Below, piece after piece: positions 46,313 through 58,519 of a stretch of DNA of 64,000 bases. Within the stretch, counting starts at the first letter, position 1; every line of letters starts with the position of its first letter. The DNA is taken from the NCBI GenBank assembly GCA_964019055.1, contig OZ025207.1:22261117-22325116 (forward strand), given 5' to 3'. The stretch is from Anthopleura xanthogrammica. Its lineage: Eukaryota; Cnidaria; Anthozoa; Actiniaria; Actiniidae. The notes under the pieces were generated by a model that was not told the origin of the DNA, made no database searches, and saw only the letters and a program-made list of their open reading frames with translations. The position numbers and the translations under genes are program-made.

Positions 46313-46767
46313 TTTACTTCTAATCAAAAATAATTATAACATCAGGGATGTAAAGCTCTCTCATCTTTTAGGTGCAAACTGTAAATTGGAATTTGCAAAT
46401 AATTTCATTTGAGCCAAACTGAAAACATGAACGACGTGTTAACCTTGATCATCGATAAACATTCGACAAATACTATTTGTTTGACTGATAAATAAAAGTA
46501 GGCTTTGTGTATTAGCTCTGTCTTTAATTTTAAGAGATATGGGTATTATACGAGAACAAACAAGACAGATTGTATATTTGCGAAGCTGGGCCCTAAGGTT
46601 TAATTTGATGGATGAGTTTTATTACTGGGTTGCCTGTGGTCAGCCCAGTCTAAAAATGAGGTGCGTTTTTTTTCTTTTCTTTTTTGGGTGTCGGAAAAGC
46701 AAAAAATTGCGCAATATGACGTCACACGTTATGATTGGACGAAACACGTAACCATAGCAATTGTCTA

Positions 46768-47040
46768 GTTGTGATAAAAAGATAAATTTTACATCGTAAA
46801 AATAAGAAAGATCATTTACTGACGTTTCGGACGCTAGTCCTTCGTCGGAGTAAAGGTAGTGTATATATGGTAAAGATGGAAAATAGTTTATCTCTTGGTT
46901 ATCTATTTTCCATCTTTACCATATATACACTACCTTCCACTCTTATTCTCTCTTTTACTCCGACGAAGGACTAGCGTCCGAAACGTCAGTAAGTGATCTT
47001 TCTTATTTTTACGGTGTAAAATTTACCTTTTTATCACAAC
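46768..47040. mobile_element. Long palindrome carrying hammerhead-like motifs (Penelope type)
   Basis: The arms GTTGTGATAAAAAG...GGAAAATAG (46768 to about 46893) and their reverse complement (to 47040) enclose a short loop; the right arm has about 20 extra bases. Each arm contains one motif: UUUACU, then CCGACGA, a GGAC/GUCC stem with UAGC loop, GAAA, then CGUC and AGUAAA (minus strand 46855-46812, plus strand 46952-46998). UUUACU pairs with AGUAAA as helix I, and GUC is a permitted cleavage triplet. The layout is that of the minimal hammerhead ribozymes of Penelope-like retroelements, but the core reads CCGACGA rather than CUGAUGA, so activity is doubtful. Confidence 0.6.
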
Positions 47041-47059
47041 TGTTTCATTAGAAACACCG

Positions 47060-49235
47060 ACGCAGCCCACACTAGCTTGCCGCTAGTTATCATCTCATAG
47101 CAATTGTCTGTCCAATGGAATTTTGGTTTGTCTATTTCTCAAATATGATTTCGTGTTGACAGAATTAATCACATGATAATATTGAGCATGAGGTAGGTCT
47201 ATTTGTCTTTGCTCGGTCGCCATTGCATCATATCTTTGAGGTTCGTCGATAGAAAATTACTTATTAGGGCTGTTTTCTTGATCGAGGTATGTTGTCTGTT
47301 GGCATGTTGCCTACCATTATATTTAGTTTTTTTTATCGCTACGCTCAAACTACTTACAAACGCACACGCCGTACGTGGTAGACCTACACTAATATGTGTT
47401 ATTGAGCGATTTTGGAACGGGTTGGTTCACGTAGTACTCAAAGAGAAAAGTATGAAAATCTATGAGCAAACTATTAGAATATTAGAACTGTCTAGCCAAA
47501 CTAGATCTTACCAGATCTAAAATACAAACTATGCTTAGACAAACTACGAAACTACTGACAAACAAAACTTTCAAGCTGACCACAAGAACTTGAAATCAGA
47601 CGATCAGATTGTGATATACAAGAAAGCGAACTGCCAAAACGCTATGTTGAATATTTGCATCGATGACAAGATGTGTAAGAGCACAGCCGGAAAATAAGAA
47701 CTGTAATCCACTGAAAATCAAGGTGAAATCGTTGTGCATTCATGTAGTCATAATCGGTATTATTCTATTGAATTGCTGTGTGTTTCAGAGCACAATATCA
47801 TTCGCTCAACTCACACTGTCGACAAGTGTCTTTGTAAAATTATCAAACAATTGATGATTCGATCGAGAATACATTCAGTGACTGTGATATCTTTGAGGAA
47901 GCTATGCATTTACCTGTAACTGTACATGTATATAGTGGTGATAATAAAGAGTCAGTAAATGACTTGAGGTCTCGTTATTCAAAGTTTAATTATTTACTAT
48001 AAGCTTACTTTTGTTTTGCCCTCGGAATTGAGCTGCTCTGATGTCACGTGCAAGGGGTCTATAGCAACATATATATACATATATTTACATTTTTACATCA
48101 AATTTATAATTAATAATATATATTTTTCATTTTGTATATCTTAATTAGCATTAAATTAGATTATATTAGATTTTAGACATTTTATTGTAAATTGGTATCG
48201 GAAAACCCAGTTGGGAATACTAATAAAGTTTATACTTATACTTAAAATTTCTTTTCTTTGGTACAACCGTGTGACTACTTTGTGAGTGGGTAAAAATGCT
48301 CTTTAACCAAAATTTCAAAGAAAGAAAGAAAGAAAGAAAAGGGGAAAAGAAAAAAGAAAAAAAAAGTGAACGAAAAACGAGAGATATTTCCAAGCATGAA
48401 CGTGAGGCTCTAGTGGGGTATAATTGCTTTTCGTGTAGCCCAGGTGTATTCCGTTAGCTTTCTAGATATCTATACAAAACCAGACTTGTTCAAGTGATTA
48501 GTCTGTAAAGTCTGTACCTACTCTTGTTATCTATACTGAAACTTAATTATGAGCAAGAAGCAAACATGGTCCCTCTTGAAAAAAACAATATCAAATTCAA
48601 GATCTATATCATATACTTGCTATACAAAGTTTCATATATGTTGAATACGTAATGAGATGAAGGTGAAGGAGAAGATAAGGATGAATTCGAAGATGAGAGG
48701 AGGAAACTGACCCAGGGGAACAACAACAACAACAACTACAATATTTTAATTTGAAAAATATAATAACAGGAGAAAATGATGATATTATGGAAATTACCAA
48801 ACGATACGAGAAGAATATTAAAAGAAAAAAATATATCACTGAAAAAAAGAACTGAAATATATGCTTTCATTTGAAAATAATTTAGAAAATTGACAAAAAA
48901 AATATTATAGAAATTAAAAGACATCATCTTTAGTTATCTATTTACGTACTTGCCACAAGGTTGTCCTGTAAAAATTAACTAATAAACCTTCGTAAATTAG
49001 TAAATTTATAAATTAGGAAAAAATTGACGTTAGACTCTGCACGTGACAGTGAAATTATGATATTTCAAGAGCTTCACATAAAACGTAACTAACAAAAAAC
49101 ATGAATTCGAGCTGTCTTGTATTTCTTAGTATTATATATTTAATTCCGTCACCTGAGTCTGACTGCAGTGGTAATTTATTCCTATTTGGTAAATTTTCTA
49201 AAATTTACTTAAATAATTTATTCTTTAATTTGTGT
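47060..49235. other. Gene-free stretch with simple repeats
   Basis: Contains a half copy of MITE family A at about 48015-48066 (AATTGAGCTGCTC, then GCAAGGGGTCTATAG) and a GAAA microsatellite at about 48318-48345. The 105-codon frame at 47203-47520 is hydrophobic at its start but matches nothing I know. Confidence 0.45.
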
Positions 49236-49239
49236 TGAT

Positions 49240-49458
49240 AACAACCTTTTTGTAAGTAGGTGTATACACCTACTTGCAAGAACGTTGTCATACAACATTT
49301 GAGCATTTGTAGTTTAGTGGATTAGGAATAAATTAAAAGTACAAAAGAAGATCATTGAAGCAGAACTCTGTCTTTTGTACTTTTAATTTATTCCTAATCT
49401 TGAAACTACAAATGTTCAAATGTTGTATGACAACGTTTTTGCAATTAGGTGTATATGC
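49240..49458. mobile_element. Fold-back MITE, about 215 bp
   Basis: AACGTTGTCATACAACATTTG, CATTTGTAGTTT and TTAGGAATAAATTAAAAGTA on the left are mirrored on the right around a short loop. Confidence 0.8.
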
Positions 49459-49459
49459 G

Positions 49460-50375
49460 CATGTAATTTTAAATTTACACGTCTAAATAAAAATTATAAA
49501 AAATAAGAGCAACATGTAACAACAAAAACAACAACAAACATAATAACAATATACTAAAAATAAGGTGCATAAACAAAAATAATAAATTCGAATAAATTTT
49601 TAAAAAAATCCCTGAAGAATACCTAACTAGGCGCATAATTATTTGATCGAATATGATTCAATTTAGGGCAGGCATTCCTCTCTCGTCCCCAGTTCTTCTC
49701 TGCCATATATTTCAACACAGGAATCCCAATTGTGTTCTGGAGAATAAATATGGAGTAGCCTGCGGAGGAGGTTAAATCAATTGCGTGAGAAAGTACGAAA
49801 TTTATTACAATATTCCTTGCAATATTCCTACCCAAACATGTTGATCATGAAAATTTAATTAAGATTTACTGAACTAAAAGTCAATATATTTGTAGGTACT
49901 AGATGGGTTTAGGGATATTCCTCAATAATCTTACTTATGAATGAGCTATATTTTATGTTGAACAGAATAGAATTATTCAATTGAAGCATTCTAGCTAGTT
50001 CTAAAAGGACAATATTCTAAAAGGTGATGACATCTCAAGTACTATCACCAGCCAATGAATTCAGGAAGATGGAAGAACAGGCGGATATTTGCTGGTTAAT
50101 CGACACGCAATAAACCCCAAAAAAACTAATGCTGATACGAAATTTCGACGACGACTTTCTTGATTAGAACCGATAAAACCTTATGTCACAAATTATAGAT
50201 CCTTAACAACGTAATGCATGGCAGCTAAAAAGGCAATGTGTTATCGTTAGACGGCTTCTACAAACAACTGCTCAAGTGCTGTCATGAAAAAGCTGAGCAA
50301 AATTACCTTTTGAAAAACGAATTTTGTAGTAAAATTAAAGTTCCTTCGGTTGTTGATAAAATCTTTTGTCAAAGG
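49460..50375. other. No gene seen
   Basis: AT-rich non-coding DNA. Confidence 0.45.
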
Positions 50376-50380
50376 GCACG

Positions 50381-50763
50381 GCTAACTCACAGATAGAACC
50401 CTAAAACAACCTCTGGGCTAATCTAAGTCAGGGCATGGCTAACTCAAAGATCGAACCCTAAGACGACCTCTGGGCTGATCTAAGTCAGGGCATGGCTAAC
50501 TCACAGATCAAACCCTGAAACAGTATCTGTGCTGATCTAAGTCAGGGCGCGGCTAACTCACAGATGGAACCCTAAAACAACCTCTGAGCTGATGTAAGTC
50601 AGGGCATGGCTAACTCACAGATCAAACCCTGAAACAGTATCTGTGCAGATCTAAGTCAGGACATGGCTAACTCACAGATGGAACCCTAAAACAACCTCTG
50701 AGCTGATCTAAGTCAGGGCGCGGCTAACTCACAGATCAAACCCTGAAACAAACTCTGGGCTGA
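50381..50763 (+). repeat. 57-bp minisatellite, nearly seven units, alternating types
   Basis: GCTAACTCACAGAT recurs at 50381, 50438, 50495, 50552, 50609, 50666 and 50723, exactly 57 bp apart. Units 3-6 alternate between two types (AAACCCTGAAACAGTATCTG and GAACCCTAAAACAACCTCTG), a 114-bp higher-order unit. The array stops at a poly-G block. Confidence 0.92.
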
Positions 50764-51110
50764 GGGGGGGGGGGGGGGGCGGAGGAATTAGGGGGGGGGG
50801 GGTTCATTAAAAAATTACTAGATAAAAAGGGGGGGGTCAACTTTTTTTAACGTTGAACCAGGGGGGGGGGGTCATGAATAGGAATACAGTCTTTTTTTTT
50901 AGTCTTTTTCTGGAAGGGAGGGGGGGGCTAGAAAATTTTTACATTTGGAAGTGGGGGGGGGGGGGGGGGGGCTAGAAAATTTTTACATTTGGAAGTGGGG
51001 GGGGGGGGGTTATCAAAATATTCAATTCCTTACCATGGGGGCTAGCATTTTTTTTCTGTTTGATTCCTCTAATTCCTCCGGCCCCCCCCCCCCCCCCCCC
51101 TCCTTTTTCC
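50764..51110 (+). repeat. Poly-G/poly-C rich block with a short duplication
   Basis: Several G runs of 10-20 bases, then a C run at 51081-51100. The phrase CTAGAAAATTTTTACATTTG followed by GAAGTGGGG occurs twice (about 50929 and 50971). Frames across it are artefacts. Confidence 0.85.
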
Positions 51111-51310
51111 GCGGTCGAAATTTCCGAATGGATGGTTCTTGTACCATTTACACATTCCATCCAGTGTCATACCCTTTCCAGACTCTCATCAATTTGGCAA
51201 AGTCAATGACAAAGCCCCTACATACGATGCTGGGAACTTCGTTCAGTGTAAATGGAACACTCGAATCCCAAGGCTTTTTCCAATCGATACATTTCTTTCA
51301 ATTTGATGGA

Positions 51311-51699
51311 ACTAAGAACAGGTTATCCAACGGCGAATTTTTCGGATTTTGTTTTGTAATAAGTAAACACATTAGGTCTTTCCCTTGATTCGAAGGTTTC
51401 CCTCCAGTTTTTTTTCCTCCACAAAACCTAGCAAACTAAATTCCAATTTGATTTGTGATTTAGCAATGCCCTAAGGGAGCATTCATTTTTTAGGAGGGGG
51501 GGGGGGGGGGGAGAAGGGAGGGGCAGGGACTAACTTTCTCATAGTCTGACTCAGTTCATATGAGAAATCGAAGAAAAAGCATAAGGTTCAAGGTAAATTC
51601 TAATTTAAGGGAAACCTTCGAATCAAGGGAAAGACCTAATGTGTTTACTTATTACAAAACAAAATCCGAAAAATTCGCCGTTGGATAACCTGTTCTTAG
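51311..51699. mobile_element. Inverted-repeat element enclosing a worn SINE piece
   Basis: ACTAAGAACAGGTTATCC...GATTCGAAGGTTTCCCT (51311 to about 51402) is the reverse complement of about 51608-51699, arms of about 92 bp. Between them lie TTTTCCTCCACAAAACC and AATTCCAATTTGATT, a diverged copy of the SINE domain at 45013-45250, and a G-run block. Confidence 0.75.
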
Positions 51700-52128
51700 T
51701 GAGTCCAGTAATGTTGCGTGCGTTTAAACATCACTGTGCGACCGGTTTATGTGCTTGCCGTCGGTGCGACGTGATCTTCAGTTCCTCCTTGTCTACAGCT
51801 TTTGCGATTAAATTTAAAAAACGTACCTAGTTCAAGGGTGCTTGTCGTTTGATCATGGTTTTCATGTTTTCTGTCTGCAGCTGTTTTCCTGTCATTATAA
51901 ATATCCTTTAAAAGGGTACACTTGCAAGTATACAAGAGTATACTTGCCATGAGTTGTATTATCCGTCGAAAAGGCGCCAAGTCCGCGCTTCTTGTGTGTG
52001 AACGGATTTCAGTTTTCCATATAGCTAATGAGCTACAGACAGAGGACATAAATAATATGTCACACGGCGAGTGTTTTTACAAACAGAGTGTTTGTGCTTA
52101 AAAACAGGGTATATTTATAACCCAATAT

Positions 52129-52256
52129 TTGGGGGGGGGGGGGGGGGGAGAAGGGAGGGGCAGGGACTAACTTTGTCATAGACTGACTCAGTTCATATGA
52201 GAAATCGAAGAAAAAAGCATATAAGCATATAAGGTTCAAGGTAAATTCTAATTTAA
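52129..52256 (+). repeat. Direct repeat of 51489-51607
   Basis: A poly-G run followed by AGAAGGGAGGGGCAGGGACT, TCAGTTCATATGAGAAATCG and GGTTCAAGGTAAATTC occurs at both places in the same orientation. This copy has a small internal duplication (GCATATAA). Confidence 0.85.
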
Positions 52257-52259
52257 CAT

Positions 52260-53590
52260 GAGAGCTAGTGAAAATGTTAGATCATCTGAGAGGTTGCTTC
52301 AAGGCACTGATAAAATGATAAGAGGTTGGGATCGTTGAGATCCAATTTATAAGCCAGTTATAAAAACCATGCACGCTTCAGTATCTGATATTCTGCTGCA
52401 AGTTCGTCGTGTATTCTTCTCCTCACTTGATATATATTGTCAAATAAAGGTGTTTTCTTAAAATTAAATATTATGAAATAGTACAACTTAAAAAAAATAC
52501 TTACTTATACGTTGCAACGGATGCGGTTTATGTCGACTTGATCTCAGTTGACCGAATATATGGGCGTAGCGTAGTAAAGTGATGGTATTCTGCTTAACAT
52601 TGCCAGAAATATTGGACATTGTCAGCGGTGTTACGCATGAATGAAAATGAAGTGGTTTTCTAGAGGAAAAATATAACTACATGGTTTCCAAGCACATATT
52701 TATATTCAACTATGATGTTAGTAAAACAATTCTTGCCAAAAAATAGTTACTTGACAATCAAAAGAACAACTATTATTTTTCTGTTGATAAGCCTCACCAC
52801 AGGAAGCCCATGAAGGACAAGAAACAAGTTTCAAACGTAAATCGTTACTTTAAGCTTCCTTATTGTATCTCAGCAGTCAATAGGAGCTTGTAAAAACAAA
52901 ATGGCGATATTTAGGGGATTTTGAAACTGTTTGGAGCAGTTCTCTGTGGTTTCTTGTCATTTTTAACTGAAAACTACGAGCTAACAACGCGTCGAATCGC
53001 TTAAAATTTAACCTAACTTCAAGCTTCTTGGGAACCTACACTCTGAAGGCATGCTGTCTATTTTGAGCGGTTTTGGATTGATTAAACACTCGTTTGGTGA
53101 TATCGAGGTGGAGCTCTTTTACTTTTAAATTTTTTCGAGCTCAAATAAGACGATTTTGGGGTCAAGTGTGGCCAGATTTATAGACGATGTATGGAATCTA
53201 GAGCTTTCGAAGCCTTTCGAAGGCAAGTAGTCCGGGAACCAATATGTCGCATGATTCAATGATCATTTTACGCTTATTTAGTAGCTTGTAGGGTGGGTTG
53301 TTTGTCGCGATGTGGAGCTCAGAGGAAATAAAACCCTATTCGCCGTAAATAGAGGAAGCTCTATATTCCCCATACATTTCCTATAAGACTCGGCGGCTAT
53401 TTTGTAAGCTGAAACGCATCATTGCGCATGGATGAGCAGGCTCATGTCCCATATTTCTGGCAATGAAAACGAAGCCCGGTGGTTCACTAGCTTACTGTCC
53501 ATGCACTGCCTACTTATAGGTCAGCTAACTTGGTACAGTAAAACACTGAGAGCTTGAAGTACAAGATTTTGCCCATAGGTGTGAAGGGCG
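52260..53590. other. Gene-free stretch
   Basis: No supportable gene or element. Confidence 0.45.
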
Positions 53591-53639
53591 CCTATGCTGC
53601 ATCAACGTTCCTTGTGGGATGTTGAGTGTTGCCTATTGA

Positions 53640-54150
53640 TCTACTATCACCTTATTTCTACTTATAGCTCTTCAATGTATCTTGCGATGAGATGTGTTGC
53701 CTCTGTGTCTACTAAGCTATCGACTGTAGCTCTGCCCTACCAATTAATGATATATCTTTAAAGTTACTTAAGAAGTCAGGCTCTACCACTTCAATGTTCC
53801 TCGATTGCGATGTGTTGCCTATATGTCTACTATCGACTGTAGCTCTGCCCTACCATTTAATGATATCTTTTTAAAGTTACTTAAGAAGTCAGGCTGTACC
53901 ACTTCATTGTACCTTGCGATGAGATGTGTTGCCTATATGTCTTCTATCGACTGTACATGTAGCTCTGCTCTACCATTTACTGATAGCTCTTTAAAGTTAC
54001 TTAATAAGAAGTCAAGGCCTGTCACTTCAATGTTTCTCGGTTGTGATGTGTTGAATACTGATCCACTATCGACTGGACATTTACTGATAGCTCTAGGTTA
54101 CTTAAGAAGCGTCAAGCTCACCTCAATGTTTCTTGCTTCAAGCTTACTTA
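53640..54150 (+). repeat. Tandem repeat, unit about 110-118 bp
   Basis: GCGATGAGATGTGTTGCCT, TCGACTGTAGCTCTGCCCTA and AAAGTTACTTAAGAAGTC recur in about four successive units that shorten and diverge to the right. Confidence 0.85.
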
Positions 54151-54299
54151 AGGTGTGACTCGAACGCCCTTCTGCTCCGCTTATAAATAACTCTGTTTCA
54201 GAACAATAAATAAATATATATATAAATAAATGGTTGGTCGATTGATCCAGTGTAGAGTGCTCGATACTGGGATAGTAGAGCGGAAATATTAGTAGTAGA

Positions 54300-55700
54300 A
54301 GGTTTAGAGAGTAATAACGATGACGGTTTATATATATATATATTTGTCGCATATATAAAGTATAAAACTGCTCACTACAGGAGGGCAGTTAATGAATAGT
54401 ATCTGCTTTTTCTATTTCCTCATTAAAGAAAAAGGATATTGTGTTTTTAGATATAATAACTCTGCAAATTAAATGCTAGGGAGAGAACTTCATGGAAACC
54501 TAGTCTTAATGGATCTGAGCGGCAGGCTTCACCATGACAGCCGACTGTCAAAACAACAGGCTATTTCTTACCTTCTATTTCGACTAGTTTCCAAAGTTTG
54601 TAGTTTACATTACAAAGTAAACTTTTAACAATGCTGGTTTAGATTAGTTCTTGGTTTTCTAGGTAATCACAGGGGTTAGCCTTTCACACTTCATTTCATA
54701 TTCTCGAACGCTCTTTTTTTACTTCAAACACCTGCATACTTTAAATTCGGTTTACAAAGTCACCAGTTGGTAGACTCAAAGTGGTATATTGGTATCTTTA
54801 GCTCAGGTTTTAAATTGTATTCTGCTCTTCTTTTCCCTCAGCATAAAAATTGTGCGAACTAGGAACGCACTGGCAGAGGATTCAGAAACTCAAAGTGGTG
54901 GCTTTTAGCTGTTTTGACTGAGTTTTGTTGATTAATTCAGACCAATAGTTTGTCTTAAGCTTGTGGATATCCTGCTCTCTCATTTCCTCCCAAAAACAGC
55001 AGAAAAATTTGGGCCACAAACTCAGTGGCTGAGACTTCATAGATTCAAAATGGTTTCTTGAATTGTGCTTTTAGGTCAAAACCTGGGGATTTTGTATGAA
55101 TGTTATGACTAATATGCCTTAATATATTTATGAATCCGTGGTTTTCATGCGATGTAGACACCATGTATGTCATATATTTCTTTTTTATTGAATTTAGATA
55201 CCAATACTTAATACTTTTTGCTCCCGTTGCTAGTTCAAATGATTTTTCGCAGTCTTTTTCTTTGTACAATATATTTTATGTACTAATAGTTTTATTTTCG
55301 GCCCCGTCTTGTGCGACATCTAGCGTTGATTTATAATTTCCCTTTAGTGTATTTGGTGGGCGGCATAGCAGTACCACTTTATATATACATTCTCCCATCT
55401 TTGAACCAACAGAATGTCATCTTTTTCGATCTGGAATCCACCTTTTCATGAACCAGAAAATCTCATGCTGCTTTGGAGACACCTCCAGCTGAAAGTTGGA
55501 AACTCCTGTCTCGCGACACAAGTTTGATTGTCATGACAAAAAAAAAGGAATACTTCCTTAATTTTCTTTTAAAAAAAATATAAGCAAAGGCTTGCCAATT
55601 GAAAAGGAGTTATCCTGGAACTTGCCAAGTTTAATTCTCCGGTCATACGTAGAAAAGTACTGAGCTCAACTGACTGGTAGAAAAGCCCTGAGTATTGACG
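54300..55700. other. Gene-free stretch
   Basis: A TA microsatellite lies near 54330-54345; otherwise no recognisable feature. Confidence 0.45.
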
Positions 55701-55707
55701 ATCTAGA

Positions 55708-55921
55708 CTTGTCGCACTTTTAAGACTTGCAAGATTTATACTTTTTCTAATTTTAAACTTCCCTGCCTTCAAAAAGCCAAGAAAGAACATGCCTTGAAAT
55801 GTGTTTGCCATTGACGAGTTAGGCTTTTAAGACTCAAATAAGATCTATACTTTTTCTAAATCTAAACTTTTCTGCCTTATTAAAGCCAAGGAGGAACATA
55901 CCTTGAAATGTGTTTGCAATA
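55708..55921 (+). repeat. Two-unit tandem duplication, about 110 bp each
   Basis: TTTTAAGACT, TATACTTTTTCTAA, AAACTT.CCTGCCTT and CCTTGAAATGTGTTTGC occur in both units. Confidence 0.8.
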
Positions 55922-56109
55922 GCACATTACTTGATCTAATTCTGGAATTGGCACGTTTTAGGTGCATAAGCCTAAAAGAAGTAATTCACTCCAACTTTCC
56001 TTAAAATGTTAATGTCAAAAAAGGTTTTCAAATCTGGCTATAGCGCATTACACGATGCAATTCTAAAACTTGTTATAAAATAAAGTTACAACCACGTGAA
56101 GATTTAAAA

Positions 56110-56152
56110 AATCGCCAAGCTTTCGGACAAAGCGTCCATCATCAGGGCAAGT
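56110..56152 (-). ncRNA. Hammerhead ribozyme-like motif (Penelope-type, minimal helix III)
   Basis: On the minus strand, UUGCC is followed by the canonical core CUGAUGA, then U and a helix II GGAC-GCUUU-GUCC. The second core strand GAAA, then GCUU and GGCGA, come next. UUGCC can pair with GGCGA (one G-U) as helix I, and the triplet CUU is an allowed NUH site at the position before helix I. Helix III would be only about two pairs, as in the published hammerheads of Penelope-like retroelements, which act best as tandem dimers. No second unit is seen nearby and no Penelope coding region is present, so this is probably a solo remnant. Confidence 0.6.
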
Positions 56153-56159
56153 GAAAAAA

Positions 56160-58190
56160 TGTACAACACGCGCGAGATAACATGGGTGAACTCATGTACA
56201 ATGGTATTCTTAATCTGATTCTAAAACGTTTTACGAGTTTTGGTTGCACGAGTGAAAAACAGTTCTAATTTTTCGTCAAAACTTTCTTGCCAAAAACGTT
56301 CCACATGACTAGGTTGGATAGTTGTTTGATACTGACATTAAACCTGACACATGTCCCATCTGCAGCATCGCCGTTGTACACAAGATTTACAAAGTTACAA
56401 TGCCTTAAAGGGCGACCCAGGAGAGAGAAAAAAAATAGTGCTTGCTATATATTAGTATTGGGATTCCTAGTTGATTAGCATTCATACTATACCGTGATCT
56501 ATGGTTCACCTCCAGACATAAGTCAGTCATTTGATGTAGCTTTCTCAGTCTTATTTGATCTAAAAACTGTACAGCTTCACGCTGCTTTGGGAACACTTAA
56601 TCGTAGTCCATTCCTCAGGAAACAAAACAATTCTCTCGAGCAATAACTTCAGGATTTTAAGTTATTCTTCCCCCTAGTACTTATATTCTTTTATTAACCT
56701 ATCGTCTTCCTTCAGACGCCATATCCTGTGGATCTGCATTTATGATATAGGATCCCTGCTAGCAATACTCTGGGACGACATGCTGTTATGAGAAATACTT
56801 AATTTTTTTCGGTTATTTAACAAATCCAAAAGCGAATTAATAGTTTTTGTCGGCATTTGCTAAAGTGCATTGATAGTTTGTTCTGGAATAGTATCCGTGT
56901 GTTAATAGTAATTGGTAGTTGCTATGAAGAACATTGATAATGACTGCATGAGAGTTTTATGGAAGACTAAATATTAAATGGGATTCAACAAACTAAATAC
57001 AATAAATGAATGGCAAGTATTGGTTATTCTCTGAAGCTTGAAGCAATCTCGACGTCTGAGCAAGTCAATTGTTTCGGCTTCTCAGATAGTTAAACAAATT
57101 TCTCTCTCTCTTTCTTTCTTTTTATTTATATCGTAGACGATGCAACTCACTATTCATGCAAATATCAAACCCTTAATATTCTTCCTTATAGATTTTTTGC
57201 AGTGGTTAATTCCGGGATCCTTTCCTTCTCTTTCTTCTGGCTCTATGCTTGAAACCCGTTGCCAGTTTATTTTTTCTAGGTTAAAAAAATATTTTTTATG
57301 TGATGTTTTGCTTTCTGAAAGTGCAAGAAATTATAGCCTGTCGTTACACCAAAAAAATACGGTAAAACACGTTACAGCTTATGAAAATAATAATTGACCT
57401 ATTCGCCACCAAAAACATAACAAAGTTATCGTGTGAACAACTGGAATTGGAAGCTCGAATGGTTAATAACAAACCTTGTAAAAGTCAAAATATCTTATAG
57501 AAACGTAAACTAGATTGAATGTTTTGAATAGAGTAGCCGACATCTCTTTTCGTATGGATACAGAAAATATTTCTTCATTATCTTAAATATCAACCCGTAC
57601 ACGAATCTGCCGTATAACTGGCAGTGTCCTGGGCTGCAAAACACCTGATATTTATCATCCTTCATTTGAAGGTATAATATATCTCTTTAACAAACTATAT
57701 AAAATTTGGCCGGCGCCACTCTAAATGGATTTTATAGCTCCAAATTTAGATCTTCAAAACAAATATTCGCTTCGGTAAAAATGCCCGGCAAAAGAGTATT
57801 TCTCATGCTTACCTGTTATCTTGTATGCTATACTTCAAAATGAATTAAAGGTTTTCCGGTTCAATCTTCAACTGAATTACTACTGGATATATATATGATT
57901 ATAGTTTTTATAAACCCACCGAGAATAAATCCAAATCGGTTGAGCCCATAAGCAAGGAAATTAGTTGAGTAGCTATTGAGTGTTGCTTGGATATTCATTT
58001 AGGGCAATGGATTAATTTATGCAGATCAAGTGCGCTTCGCGCGGTGGGAGGCAATCCGAGTTTGGTAGTTTTGAATTAGCTTTCAAATACAAATGGAATG
58101 GGAACCAAAGGGTATTTGTCATATGTTGGTTTTGTCTCTCCTGTTTCTACTTCCGTTGAACTAAATGTTGCCAAAACATTGCAGTTTATT
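56160..58190. other. Gene-free stretch
   Basis: No recognisable exon or element. Confidence 0.45.
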
Positions 58191-58204
58191 CCTCAGTAAG
58201 GCTT

Positions 58205-58359
58205 GCTAACGGACCGATAGAGGGACGAACGGATGAATGAATGGACGGACGGACGGTCGAACAAAAGACGAAATCTTGAACGAACGAAGGAGCGACCGAG
58301 CGAACGGAATGAACAAACGAACGAGCGAGCGAACAACAGAACGAATCATAAACGAACGA

Positions 58360-58390
<31 letters not shown>

Positions 58391-58475
58391 AGCGAACGAA
58401 AAAACGAGTCGTGAACGAACAAACAAAAGAACGAGCGAGCGAACGAAAGAACGAACGAACGGGCAAACGAAAGGA
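58205..58475 (+). repeat. GAAC/GGAC microsatellite block
   Basis: Long imperfect GAAC tandem array starting with GGAC units. The Arg/Thr/Asn-rich and Ser/Phe/Val-rich frames on both strands are products of the repeat. Confidence 0.92.
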
Positions 58476-58519
58476 CTATTATATACTACTAAAAACAAAA
58501 AAGAAAGAGCGAATTAATC

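Noticed and set aside
47203..47520. 105-codon plus-strand frame with a hydrophobic stretch
   Set aside because: No recognisable family, no splice or promoter support; chance frame is the simpler reading.
50381..50763. CRISPR-like array
   Set aside because: Units are contiguous 57-bp repeats without unique spacers, in a eukaryotic genome.
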